Assembly (NCBI GenBank): GCA_036524155.1
Contig: DATDCV010000758.1
Span: forward strand, 1 to 20,779
From: DATDCV01 sp036524155
Lineage (GTDB): Bacteria > Verrucomicrobiota > Verrucomicrobiia > Limisphaerales > UBA8199
DNA length: 20,779 bases
Direction: 5' to 3'
Under the pieces are notes generated by a model that saw only the letters and a program-made list of their open reading frames with translations, had not been told where the DNA came from and did not search any database. Position 1 is the stretch's first letter. Each line of letters starts with the position of its first letter. Shown piece by piece: positions 8,263 to 15,568 of the stretch. Position numbers and translations under genes: made by a program.

Positions 8263-9462
8263 TCAACCTGAGCTGGGGCGGAAAATCCACGGGAACACTT
8301 TGACGCTCCAGAGCACCACGCCAACCGCCCAGAGCAGGGCGCCATAACTGTAATGCGTGGACAGGATTTTGGGCACGTAATCCCCGCTAATCCTCGTTAC
8401 CATGCCGAGCAGCATCAGCATAACGGCTATTGTCAGCCAGGGGAGACGGCCGGGCAAAACCGATTGCCGTCCGGAGTGCGCGAAAACCACGCGGGTCGCG
8501 ACGCAGATCGTAAGGAGGCTGAATCCTCCGATCAGAGTGAGGTGCAGGAGGGCCAGTCGATGCGCCGGGAATAAAGCCGTGGCGAGGAATCCGGCGGGCA
8601 GCAGAAGGAGTGCGAACCTCAAGACGAGCGCGAGGGAGGACCCGCGCACCTTCGAGCAAAAGAAAGGCACGTGCCAGAAAAGGTAGGCTGCCGAAACCAA
8701 AAACCGCGCCGCGCTCCCCGTTCGCGGGTGTCCGGCCGCCTCCCAGACGAACGAGAAACCTATCGTGGCGGCAACGCCAAGTGCGATAATCACCTCGCGG
8801 GTCCAACCTGGAGGCGGGAGCCTGGACTCGGGAAAATCGTGCCGGCTGGGTAAGCCGAAGAACCTCGGCAGGATGAACCCGCCCACGCCGAGAATCGGCA
8901 GAAGGATGAAGCCGTGGAATTGCAGCAGCGGCCGCAAAGCCAGCCAGAAGTAGTATCCCTCGAGGCGGTTTTGCAGAAGCGCCAGCAGGGTGCCGGCGGC
9001 GGCCGAGAGAAAGGCCAATCCCACGAGCACAAAGCCAGGCGGCGGCAGATCAGTCCGTTTGCGCACTCGCCAGACCAGGGACGCCGTGAGCATCGCCAGC
9101 AGCAGGAGGAACAACCCATCACCCACGGCGGTATAAGCCAGCGCGTCCGCCAGGTTCATAGCCGTGTATAAGGCGAACAAACACCCAACCTCGAGCCCGG
9201 CGAGTCTGGGAGCGCCCACCATTCGGGGCATCGCCGTGCCCAGAAAGCCAATGACGAAGCCGCCGAAAAATCCCGACGCCATCAGCCGGCCGTGGTTCGC
9301 GCCGGGATACCACGTGACCCACCCTGAAAAATGCAACGGCCAGAGCGACACACCCACCAGGCCCCACACCACGGCCCATGGGAAGAAAAGGCGGAAAGGT
9401 TCCTCGCTTAGCCCCGTCAGCGTCACGAAGCGCCGGAGTGAGGGTTGGGTCGCAATGGTCAT
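8263..9462 (-). CDS. nnrS: NnrS-family haem-copper membrane protein
   Basis: This is a 399-residue protein from the ATG at 9462. A TTG start at 9522 would add 20 residues, but that stretch carries an FNR-type operator, and AAAGGGA lies just before the inner ATG. Seen: about twelve hydrophobic helices. Family signatures include EEPFRLFFPWAVVWGLVGV near the start, HGRLMASGFFGGFVIGFLGT, the FHGFILLPILGVGGFILPR segment, an RFLVSAAYLFWH region, and HLTLIGGFSLLTICVATRV with HSGR. The conserved histidines and the length fit the family. Family knowledge: NnrS proteins are polytopic haem- and copper-containing membrane proteins under control of NO-responsive CRP/FNR regulators, and protect against nitrosative stress. 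The gene stands alone, with no denitrification genes in view, which favours NO tolerance over denitrification. Confidence 0.93.
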   Translation of the reverse strand: MTIATQPSLRRFVTLTGLSEEPFRLFFPWAVVWGLVGVSLWPLHFSGWVTWYPGANHGRLMASGFFGGFVIGFLGTAMPRMVGAPRLAGLEVGCLFALYTAMNLADALAYTAVGDGLFLLLLAMLTASLVWRVRKRTDLPPPGFVLVGLAFLSAAAGTLLALLQNRLEGYYFWLALRPLLQFHGFILLPILGVGGFILPRFFGLPSRHDFPESRLPPPGWTREVIIALGVAATIGFSFVWEAAGHPRTGSAARFLVSAAYLFWHVPFFCSKVRGSSLALVLRFALLLLPAGFLATALFPAHRLALLHLTLIGGFSLLTICVATRVVFAHSGRQSVLPGRLPWLTIAVMLMLLGMVTRISGDYVPKILSTHYSYGALLWAVGVVLWSVKVFPWIFRPSSG

Positions 9463-9513
9463 GATCCCTTTGTTATGCCGGTCATACGGTAGCCGCTCAA
9501 TGTGTTCCACGGC

Positions 9514-9527
9514 TTGATCCAAGTCAA
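9514..9527 (-). promoter_or_regulatory. FNR/NNR-type operator upstream of nnrS
   Basis: The plus strand reads TTGATCCAAGTCAA, that is TTGAT-N4-GTCAA, matching 9 of 10 defined positions of the FNR/NNR/DNR consensus TTGAT-N4-ATCAA. Its centre lies about 58 bases before the nnrS ATG at 9462. With a site centred near -41.5, transcription would start around 9479, leaving a short leader. Weak -10 candidates (TATGAC at 9486-9481 or TACCGT at 9490-9485, minus strand) are in range. Control by an oxygen- or NO-sensing CRP/FNR regulator is inferred from site and gene identity together. Confidence 0.65.
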
Positions 9528-9701
9528 AAACGCCCCGAGGTCGGGGTCCCGGGGACGCCGTCTACCCAGAGCGGCCCTTGACACCTGGTTGATGCCAGAG
9601 AGTCACTGGCGCGCCGGACCGTTGCGATCACGTTTCTAAAAACCTCTCCAGATTGTACTGGCTCCCTCACCCAAACCCGCCCATAAATTGGCCTAGCGAT
9701 C

Positions 9702-10439
9702 ATGGACGACCCTGTCGGCACAACGCCCGTTCGGGCCACACCTCAGCCAGCGGTGTTGAGTTTGGGCAGAGTTCTCCGGAGCGGCCTCGAGAGCGGAATC
9801 GAATCTTTCATCAAGGCGTGCCTGGTGCTGCTTTTCGGGAGCGTCGCCATCGGTCTGGTCGGCGGCATGTGGAAGCAGATGACCCCCTCGCCGCCTCCCG
9901 GCTTCTCCGCCAAATCCGAAGTTGAGCCGACCGCACCAAGTGCCTGGGGCGCCGAGTTTCGGGAACACCGGTTCCTGATTGTTTTCTCGCTCATCTTCGC
10001 GCTCACGCTCTGGAGCCGCCTGGCGAGGCTTCGCAGGAAAGGCGAGCCGTCCAAGCGTAGCTCACGCCTGGAGAGGATCGGGATGAGACTGTCGGATGGC
10101 TGGTTGGCTCTGATCGTCGGCAATGCGTTCGGCGCCATGCTGTCGGCCATTGTTGTGATCTGGGCCCAGCGCTTTACCGCCGTTTATTGGGTGCTGGATC
10201 TTCTGGCTGCTGAAGCCCGGGACCTGGCGCAGAGTCTTTTCGGCACCGGCGGACCGAACGGTTTGGGCGCGTGGTTCAGTTGGTACGGACATAATCGGCT
10301 GAAGTTCGCGTTTTGGTGCTTCTACCTGGCCGCCATCTGCGACGACCTGGGTCTGCCCAATCTCAAAACCTTCGGGCGTTGGCTTGCTCGAAAGGCTCGT
10401 CCACGGCTGCATCACCGGCCGACTGCCTTTCATCCCTGA
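9702..10439 (+). CDS. Hypothetical four-helix membrane protein
   Basis: This is a 245-residue protein I do not recognise. Seen: four hydrophobic stretches, approximately residues 39-60 (CLVLLFGSVAIGLVGG), 85-105 (FLIVFSLIFALTLW), 130-160 (GWLALIVGNAFGAMLSAIVV) and 203-220 (FAFWCFYLAAICDDLG). Between the first two is a Pro/Ser-rich loop (PSPPPGFSAKSEVEPTAPS), and basic segments follow helices 2 and 4 (RLARLRRKGEPSKR, LARKARPRLHHR). The pattern suggests an inner-membrane protein. The ATG at 9702 is the first in frame; no strong ribosome binding site is present. It is divergent from nnrS, with 239 bases between the start codons, in which I see only the FNR-type box near nnrS and GC-rich inverted sequence near 9532-9545. 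No function is proposed. Confidence 0.7.
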   Translation: MDDPVGTTPVRATPQPAVLSLGRVLRSGLESGIESFIKACLVLLFGSVAIGLVGGMWKQMTPSPPPGFSAKSEVEPTAPSAWGAEFREHRFLIVFSLIFALTLWSRLARLRRKGEPSKRSSRLERIGMRLSDGWLALIVGNAFGAMLSAIVVIWAQRFTAVYWVLDLLAAEARDLAQSLFGTGGPNGLGAWFSWYGHNRLKFAFWCFYLAAICDDLGLPNLKTFGRWLARKARPRLHHRPTAFHP

Positions 10440-10492
10440 GTTCGCATTCGCGTGCTACCAGCCGCCTGCGACGGAGCGCGGGCTGAGCATCT

Positions 10493-10615
10493 CTGCAGGT
10501 ATTCGAGTCTTGGGTCGGAGCGCCGAGTTGCACTCGGCTTACACGCAGCGGCCGGCTTGGCTAAGCCGATTAAAAATCGGCGTTCCCACGGATTGCTAAG
10601 GCGGTACCTTTGCAG
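10493..10615 (+). repeat. Palindromic element, copy A (intergenic)
   Basis: The core at 10511-10588 reads TGGGTCGGAGCGCCGA on the left and, reverse-complemented, TGGGAACGCCGA on the right; the right arm has lost four bases, so this copy is imperfect. Inside lie GCCGAGTTGCACTCGGC, a self-complementary hairpin, and GCCGATTAAAAATCGGC, a second hairpin. Looser similarity to the other copies extends outward, including CTGCAGGTA on the left and GGCGGTACCTTTGCAG on the right. It fills most of the gap between the membrane-protein gene and the prepilin-like gene (10440-10687); the rest of that gap shows nothing clear. Confidence 0.85.
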
Positions 10616-10687
10616 GATTCTTGAGATTGCACTCCGTCTGCGACAAGGCGAGAATGTGCTCGATCGCCTGAACCGGAATGTGGCGTC

Positions 10688-11545
10688 ATGAATAGAAACG
10701 CTGCGAGGAGCGAAACTACCGCCAGCCTGCTGGCTGGTCGGCGAGGCGTTGCGTTCACGCTCATCGAATTGCTGGTGGTGATCGCCATCATTGCCATTCT
10801 CGCGTCGATGCTGCTGCCCGCCCTGAACCGCGCCAAAGCCAAGGCGACCGCTGCGCATTGCATGGCCAACCTGAAACAGTTGCAGTTTGCGTGGACCATG
10901 TACGCCGACGACCACGGCGATCTAATCGTCGGGAACCACTGGCAGGACGAAGCCAATCGAGTCAAAAATGTCGGCAATTGGGTGAGCGGTTGGCTGGACC
11001 CCCGTCAGGCCAACAATACAGACAATACGAACATCCTGCTGTTGCTGGACCCGCAATATGGCGCCCTCGGCCCCTACGCCAAATCCGCCGGCGTGTACCG
11101 CTGTCTGGCCAGCAAAGTGGTCGCCAAAGAAGGTTTGTTCGCTTATCCGGTTGTGCGCACGGTCTCGATGAGCGTGTGGATGGGATTCCGCTCCCTGCCA
11201 TGGAACACCGGCTACCGGAGTTTTCGGAAGAAGAGCGAGATCCTGGGCTTGCCCGTGAGCGATGCGCTCGTGTTTGTTGATGAGCGGGATGACAGCATCG
11301 ACGACGGCGAATTTGCGCTCGATATGGTGGCCAACCAGATCGTCAATTTCCCGGCGGGTTATCATGGCGGATCGGGGGGCGTCGCCTTTGCCGACGGCCA
11401 TGCGGAAATCCACCGTTGGCGCAGTGCGGAACTGCAGGCACCCCAACAGATGGGCAACCAGTCGGTCAAACACGAATTCACCCCTGTCGCCGCCAATAAC
11501 GTGGACCTGGTCTGGCTGCGAGCCCACGGCACTGCCAGGCAATAA
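10688..11545 (+). CDS. Prepilin-like protein with H-X9-DG motif
   Basis: This is a 285-residue protein. Seen: a short basic leader ending at residue 22, then the hydrophobic pilin segment FTLIELLVVIAIIAILASML with glutamate at position +5 (residue 27). The cleavage site has alanine rather than the usual glycine at -1 (RRGVA/FTLIE), a variant also seen in this group. AHCMANLKQL follows, as in type II secretion pseudopilins and their relatives. HGGSGGVAFADG at 226-237 is a histidine, nine residues, then Asp-Gly, the prepilin-type processing-associated H-X9-DG motif (TIGR04294 type). Family knowledge: such proteins occur in large families in PVC bacteria and are thought to be processed by a prepilin peptidase and to assemble at the envelope; specific roles are unknown. 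The stop codon overlaps the ATG of the downstream glycosidase remnant by one base (TAATG), suggesting an old operon. Confidence 0.92.
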   Translation: MNRNAARSETTASLLAGRRGVAFTLIELLVVIAIIAILASMLLPALNRAKAKATAAHCMANLKQLQFAWTMYADDHGDLIVGNHWQDEANRVKNVGNWVSGWLDPRQANNTDNTNILLLLDPQYGALGPYAKSAGVYRCLASKVVAKEGLFAYPVVRTVSMSVWMGFRSLPWNTGYRSFRKKSEILGLPVSDALVFVDERDDSIDDGEFALDMVANQIVNFPAGYHGGSGGVAFADGHAEIHRWRSAELQAPQQMGNQSVKHEFTPVAANNVDLVWLRAHGTARQ

Positions 11546-11763
11546 TGAGGTTTCTGGCGTTCACTGCCGCATTCCTTTTGGTGCCAGGCGCGGCGCCGCC
11601 GGCCGCCTCCCTGCCTCTCCGCGGCAACCTGGGCATGCACGACCCCTCAACCATCATTAAATGCAAGGACACGTATCACATTTTCGGGACGGGGCAGGGG
11701 ATCATCTCCAAGTCATCCACCGCCGACATCTTCTCCCAGGCGGGTCCCCAAAACGATCACTGA
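11545..11763 (+). pseudogene. N-terminal remnant of a GH43-type glycosidase (arabinanase-like)
   Basis: The frame encodes only 72 residues: a signal peptide (MRFLAFTAAFLLVPGAAPPA) and then LRGNLGMHDPSTIIKCKDTY followed by HIFGTGQGIISKSS. This is the characteristic start of family 43 glycosidases of the endo-arabinanase kind, in which the Asp of the HDP segment is the catalytic base. Intact members are about 300-400 residues, so roughly four fifths, including the other catalytic acids, is absent. No continuation is found in the other frames, because the M16 peptidase signal peptide begins five bases after the stop. The simplest reading is a deletion that joined the 5' end of a glycosidase gene to the M16 operon. 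It could still be translated as a short exported peptide, being coupled to the preceding gene by a TAATG overlap. The homology call rests on the short conserved start. Confidence 0.65.
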
Positions 11764-11767
11764 CTCC

Positions 11768-13114
11768 ATGAAACAAACCACAGAGCTCGTTGTTCTTCTC
11801 GTTCTCGCTGCGCTGTCGATCGAATTGGCGCCGCTAGCGCGCGCACAACAGTTTGAAGTCGCCACCCACCAGCTTACGAACGGAATGAAGATTCTGCTGG
11901 TTGAGGACCACACAATTCCCAACATCGCGCTTTACTTTTTCCACCGCGTCGGTTCGCGGAATGAGCGACCCGGTATTACGGGTCTCTCGCATTTTTTCGA
12001 GCACATGATGTTCAACGGGGCCAAAAAGTACGGGCCGGGAATGTTCGACCGGGTCATGGAAGATAACGGGGGAGCCAACAACGCCTACACCAGCGAAGAC
12101 CTCACCGTTTACCAGGATTGGTTCCCGTCATCCGCGTTGCCGCTGATCTTCGACCTGGAAGCCGACCGCACCGGTTCTCTGTCCTTTGACCCAAAGATGG
12201 TCGAGTCCGAACGCGGTGTGGTAGCCAATGAACGCCGGGTCAGCGTGGAAAACGACAACGACAGCCTGCTGCGCGAACAGGTTATGGCGGCGGCGTTCAC
12301 GGCGCACCCGTACCAATGGCCGGTGGTGGGCTGGATGGTGGACATCGAAAATTGGAAGCGAGAAGACCTGATCCAGTATTTCAAGACCTATTATGCTCCG
12401 AACAACTGCGAGATGGTGATGGTGGGCGATTTCAAGCCGGAACAAGCGCTTCAACTGGCCCGGCAGTATCTTGAACCGATTCCCGCGCAGGCCCCGCCCC
12501 TCGCAGTAACCACGCGGGAGCCGGTCCAACCCGGCGAGCGCCGTGTCCTGGTAAACAAGTTTGCTCAGCTCCCAATTGTCCAGATCGCATACCACTCTCC
12601 GGCGGCCAGTGATGCGGACTTCATTCCGTTGAACGTCCTCGAGTATGTCCTGCTCCGTGGCGAAAGTTCGCGTCTCTACCAGCGATTGGTCGACACAGAA
12701 GAGGTGGCCAACTCCGTCACAGGCGGGCAGGCAGCGCACCTGGACCCGTTTGTTTTTGAGATCCGCATCCAGCCGCGTAGTGAGGTCGAAACGGATCGGG
12801 TCGAGAAGATCCTCTATGAAGAACTGCAGAAGGTGCAAGCGAACCTGGTCACGGAACGGGAACTGCAAAAAGCCAAGAACATCGCGACCGCGGATTTCTA
12901 TCGCTCGATCAAAACCATCAGCGGGAAAGCAAATGCGCTCGGCGACTATGACATTCTGTTTGGCGATTACCGCAAGCTGCTCAGCATGGTCAGCCGCATT
13001 GATCAGGTTACCCGTGAGGACGTCCGCCGTGTGGCACAGAAATACTTCAACCCCCGGAATCGGACAGTCGGCATTCTCGTTCCGGAAGCGGATCCCACCA
13101 AGGAAAAGGAATAA
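11768..13114 (+). CDS. M16-family zinc metallopeptidase, catalytic subunit
   Basis: This is a 448-residue protein with a signal peptide (MKQTTELVVLLVLAALSIEL, cleavage near ARAQ, residue 27), so it acts in the periplasm or envelope. Seen: the inverted zinc motif HFFEH at residues 75-79 and, 76 residues further, E155 in ESERGVVANERR as the likely third zinc ligand. Around it are the family's LTNGMKILLVED start, VGSRNERPGITGLSHFFEHM cut into its usual blocks, and the AHPY element. The length is that of two M16 domains, as in bacterial M16B half-enzymes. Family knowledge: M16 peptidases degrade or process peptides inside a clam-shell chamber, and M16B types pair with a partner lacking the zinc site. 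That partner is encoded next, four bases downstream. The ATG follows the glycosidase remnant by five bases with no clear ribosome binding site. Confidence 0.95.
   Translation: MKQTTELVVLLVLAALSIELAPLARAQQFEVATHQLTNGMKILLVEDHTIPNIALYFFHRVGSRNERPGITGLSHFFEHMMFNGAKKYGPGMFDRVMEDNGGANNAYTSEDLTVYQDWFPSSALPLIFDLEADRTGSLSFDPKMVESERGVVANERRVSVENDNDSLLREQVMAAAFTAHPYQWPVVGWMVDIENWKREDLIQYFKTYYAPNNCEMVMVGDFKPEQALQLARQYLEPIPAQAPPLAVTTREPVQPGERRVLVNKFAQLPIVQIAYHSPAASDADFIPLNVLEYVLLRGESSRLYQRLVDTEEVANSVTGGQAAHLDPFVFEIRIQPRSEVETDRVEKILYEELQKVQANLVTERELQKAKNIATADFYRSIKTISGKANALGDYDILFGDYRKLLSMVSRIDQVTREDVRRVAQKYFNPRNRTVGILVPEADPTKEKE
13101..13111 (+). promoter_or_regulatory. Ribosome binding site deciding the start of the second M16 gene
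   Basis: AGGAAAAGGA at 13101-13110 lies 8 bases before the ATG at 13119, one of the few good Shine-Dalgarno matches in this window. It supports the start at 13119 over an in-frame upstream start at 12645 that would overlap the first peptidase by 470 bases. Confidence 0.7.
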
Positions 13115-13118
13115 AAAC

Positions 13119-14618
13119 ATGCGCTCATTCGATTTTCTGAAGAGTGTTGCCATACCGGACGGCCGGGCTCGCGTACCAGCCGCCCGTTTCGGCAGCCTGG
13201 TTGTTCGGCCCCGGGCGGCGTTGTGTTTCCTGGGATGCGTGGCCTTGCTCGGGTGCCCGACCCCGGCCGCGCCTGCTCCTGCCGGGCCGGCTTCAAAGGT
13301 TCAGCTTCCCGCTTATAAGCCCGTGAAGCTCGACAACGGTGTGACGTTGCTGTTGATGGAACGCCACCAACTTCCCCTCATCAGCTTCAAGTGGATCATG
13401 CGTTCCGGCGGCGGCATCTGCGATCCGGCGGGGCGGGAAGGTGTCGCGCTGCTTGCCGCCCGGCTTCTGCGCAAAGGCACGCAGAACAGGACCGCGGACC
13501 AGATCGCGGAGGCGGTGGACTTTGTGGGCGCTCACCTGGATGCGGGTGCGACCCAGGACTACGCTTCCGGTTCGGCGGAGTTCGTCGGTAAGGACCTCGA
13601 TCTGGCCATCGACTTGTTGGGTGATATGTTGCGGCACCCCGTCTTCCCTCAGGACGAGGTCGCAAAAATGATCAAGCAAGAGGTGGACGGGATCAAAGAA
13701 GGCAAATCGGTTCCCGGTCAGGTGATCGCCCGCTATTTTCAGGCGTCTCTATTCGGAGCGCACCCTTATGCCCGCCCGGTCGGCGGAACTGAAACCAGCC
13801 TCCCTCGAATCGCCCGGGATGATATCGCTGCTTTCTACTCCGCGCATTACGTCCCGGATCAACTCATCCTTGCCGTGGTGGGTGATTTTTCCGGCGCTAA
13901 TCTGGAACCCAGGCTGCGTGAGAAATTGGCCTCGTGGACATCCAAATCGGTCAGCCTGCCTGAACTCGTGGCGCCCGCTCCGGTGAGCGGCCGCCGCGCG
14001 TTGCTCGTCGAAAAGCCCGATGCAACGCAGACCTTTTTTCAGCTTGGCAACATCGGTCTCGCCCGCACGAACCCTGATTGGGTCCCGCTGCAAGTGGTCA
14101 ATACACTGTTTGGCGGCCGTTTCACTTCGATGATCAACACCGAGCTGCGGATCCAATCCGGGCTCACCTATGGCGCGCGGAGCTCTTTCAGCTCCAGCAA
14201 GGTTCCCGGCTCCTTCTCCATTTCGTCCTATACTCGGAACGACACAACGGCCCGCGCGCTCGACCTGACACTCGAGGTTCTGAATCGGCTCCACACCAAG
14301 GGCATCACTCAGGACCAACTCCAATCCGCCAAGGCCTATATTAAGGGCCAGTTCGGGCCTACCCTCGAAACCAATGACCAACTCGCCTCCACTATCTGCG
14401 ACCTCGAGTTTTATGGGCTGAGCCCCGATTACATCAACAACTACTTTGAGCGAATTGACGCCGTCACCTTGACCGACGCAACGCGGCTGATCGAAAAATA
14501 TTATCCCTCCAACGACTTTGCACTGGTGCTCATCGGCCAGGCCGCCGTGATTGAGCCGGCCGCAAAAAAGCTCGCGAGCGAGATCCGAAAAAAATCCATC
14601 ACGGAGCCAGGATTTTGA
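13119..14618 (+). CDS. M16-family peptidase-like lipoprotein, non-catalytic (R/Y) subunit
   Basis: This is a 499-residue protein starting at the ATG at 13119, four bases after the first M16 gene. Seen: a long N-region, then a hydrophobic stretch ending LLGC (residues 43-46), a lipobox, followed by a Pro/Ala-rich linker; it is probably anchored in a membrane through Cys46. The M16 fold is clear (KLDNGVTLLLMERHQLP, RSGGGICDPAGREGVALLAA), but the HXXEH zinc motif is absent where it should follow GREGVALLAARLL. The R/Y pair typical of the partner subunit is present: R344 and Y351 in RIQSGLTY. Family knowledge: M16B heterodimers join a zinc subunit and an R/Y subunit, each contributing half of the active site. 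Gene order and four-base spacing strongly imply such a heterodimer, here tethered by the lipoprotein. An intergenic palindromic repeat follows. Confidence 0.93.
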   Translation: MRSFDFLKSVAIPDGRARVPAARFGSLVVRPRAALCFLGCVALLGCPTPAAPAPAGPASKVQLPAYKPVKLDNGVTLLLMERHQLPLISFKWIMRSGGGICDPAGREGVALLAARLLRKGTQNRTADQIAEAVDFVGAHLDAGATQDYASGSAEFVGKDLDLAIDLLGDMLRHPVFPQDEVAKMIKQEVDGIKEGKSVPGQVIARYFQASLFGAHPYARPVGGTETSLPRIARDDIAAFYSAHYVPDQLILAVVGDFSGANLEPRLREKLASWTSKSVSLPELVAPAPVSGRRALLVEKPDATQTFFQLGNIGLARTNPDWVPLQVVNTLFGGRFTSMINTELRIQSGLTYGARSSFSSSKVPGSFSISSYTRNDTTARALDLTLEVLNRLHTKGITQDQLQSAKAYIKGQFGPTLETNDQLASTICDLEFYGLSPDYINNYFERIDAVTLTDATRLIEKYYPSNDFALVLIGQAAVIEPAAKKLASEIRKKSITEPGF

Positions 14619-14621
14619 CTG

Positions 14622-14646
14622 CGGGATCGTGCCAATCCCGGGTTTT
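14622..14646 (+). terminator. Weak candidate terminator after the M16 pair
   Basis: CGGGAT at 14622-14627 pairs with ATCCCG at 14635-14640 across a seven-base loop, followed after two bases by TTTT at 14643-14646. The stem is only six base pairs, so termination would be weak; the larger palindromic element just downstream could also act here. Confidence 0.35.
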
Positions 14647-14684
14647 GGGCCGCCGCCTTCCGCTCAACGAGTGACACCGGCAAT

Positions 14685-14797
14685 GGTACCCCTCAGTCTT
14701 GGGGCGGAGCGCCGAGTTGCACTCGGCTTACCAACGGTCGTCGGCTCGCTTAAGCCGATTAGAAATCGGCGCTCCGACCCAAGACTGAGGCGATACC
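14685..14797 (+). repeat. Palindromic element, copy B (intergenic)
   Basis: The left arm at 14691-14715 and the right arm at 14766-14790 are 25 bases each and 24 of 25 positions are complementary. The arms share CAGTCTTGGG and GGAGCGCCGA blocks. Between them lie the GCCGAGTTGCACTCGGC hairpin, the GCCGATTAGAAATCGGC hairpin and a short variable spacer. Weaker pairing extends out to GGTACC at 14685 and GATACC at 14797. It occupies most of the 233-base gap between the M16 peptidase pair and the ABC transporter genes, in the same orientation as copy A. The remaining bases before the ATG at 14852 show no clear promoter. Confidence 0.92.
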
Positions 14798-14851
14798 GGC
14801 AACGCGCCTTTTCCCTTCCCTTTCGCACCCGCTTGCGGTATCTGCAAAGCC

Positions 14852-15568
14852 ATGTCTGACGCCGTATCGGGTTGTCCGCTGCCCTTCGCCGTTCAAGCCG
14901 AGAACTTGCACAAAAGCTATCTCCTTGGTGCCACCGCCGTCGGTGCCCTCCGTGGTGTTGACCTCGCGATCCGCCATGGGGAGTTTGTCGCCCTGATGGG
15001 ACCGTCCGGCTGCGGCAAGACGACGCTGCTCAACCTCATCGGCGCTATCGATACTCCCTCCCGGGGCCATCTGCGCGTCGATGGCGTGTCCCTCGAGACG
15101 CTTTCCGAGGACCAGTTGGCGGACCTGCGCCGTGACCGCATCGGCGTGGTGTTTCAGTTCTACAACCTTTTGCCGACTCTTTCCGCCCGCGAGAATATCG
15201 AGCTGCCGATGCATTTCAAAAGAACCAGGCCCCGCGAGCGGCAAGAACGTTCCGTATGGCTCCTCGAGCGTGTTGGCTTGAAAGACCGCGCCGAGCATAA
15301 GCCCGCCGAGCTTTCCGGAGGCGAGCAACAGCGGGTCTCGATCGCGCGTGCGCTCGCCAATCAACCCGCGCTCGTGCTGCTGGATGAGCCGACCGGCGAC
15401 CTCGACAGCGTCACCGGCCAGGAGATCATGGCCTTGCTTCAGGATCTGAACCGACGTGAAAAGGTGACACTGGTGGTGGCTACCCACGACCCCCTCGTCG
15501 CCCAAGCCAGCTCGCGCATTATTCGGCTCCTGGACGGCCGCGTCGATGCCGATTCGCAAGCGCCATGA
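14852..15568 (+). CDS. ABC transporter ATP-binding protein (LolD/MacB type)
   Basis: This is a 238-residue protein. Seen: Walker A GPSGCGKT at residues 50-57, Q-loop Q102 in VVFQFYNLLP, signature LSGGEQQR at 154-161, Walker B LVLLDEP at 174-180 followed by the D-loop, and switch histidine H212 in ATHD. Spacing and the VVFQFYNLLPTLSARENIELP block are those of the MacB/LolD subfamily that partners FtsX-like permeases. Family knowledge: these ATPases drive mechanotransmission across the inner membrane, extracting lipoproteins or exporting peptides and drugs rather than importing solutes. The gene overlaps the following permease gene by four bases (ATGA), a sign of translational coupling. A palindromic element lies upstream, separating it from the M16 pair. 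The substrate is unknown. Confidence 0.95.
   Translation: MSDAVSGCPLPFAVQAENLHKSYLLGATAVGALRGVDLAIRHGEFVALMGPSGCGKTTLLNLIGAIDTPSRGHLRVDGVSLETLSEDQLADLRRDRIGVVFQFYNLLPTLSARENIELPMHFKRTRPRERQERSVWLLERVGLKDRAEHKPAELSGGEQQRVSIARALANQPALVLLDEPTGDLDSVTGQEIMALLQDLNRREKVTLVVATHDPLVAQASSRIIRLLDGRVDADSQAP

Noticed and set aside
9463..9522. TTG start giving NnrS 20 more residues
   Set aside because: The extra stretch is not like NnrS N-termini and contains the FNR-type operator; AAAGGGA precedes the ATG at 9462.
9578..9583. TTGACA as a -35 box for the hypothetical membrane protein
   Set aside because: No acceptable -10 hexamer lies 15-19 bases downstream, and the next start codon is about 120 bases away.
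12645..13118. In-frame upstream extension of the second M16 gene
   Set aside because: It overlaps the first M16 gene in another frame and encodes Arg/Ser-rich non-family sequence; a good ribosome binding site and lipoprotein signal support the ATG at 13119.
14551..14859. 102-codon open frame over the intergenic gap before the ABC genes
   Set aside because: It starts inside the M16 gene and its middle is the palindromic element read as protein; there is no ribosome binding site or family similarity. Its open frame is discussed as a property of the repeat, not as a gene.
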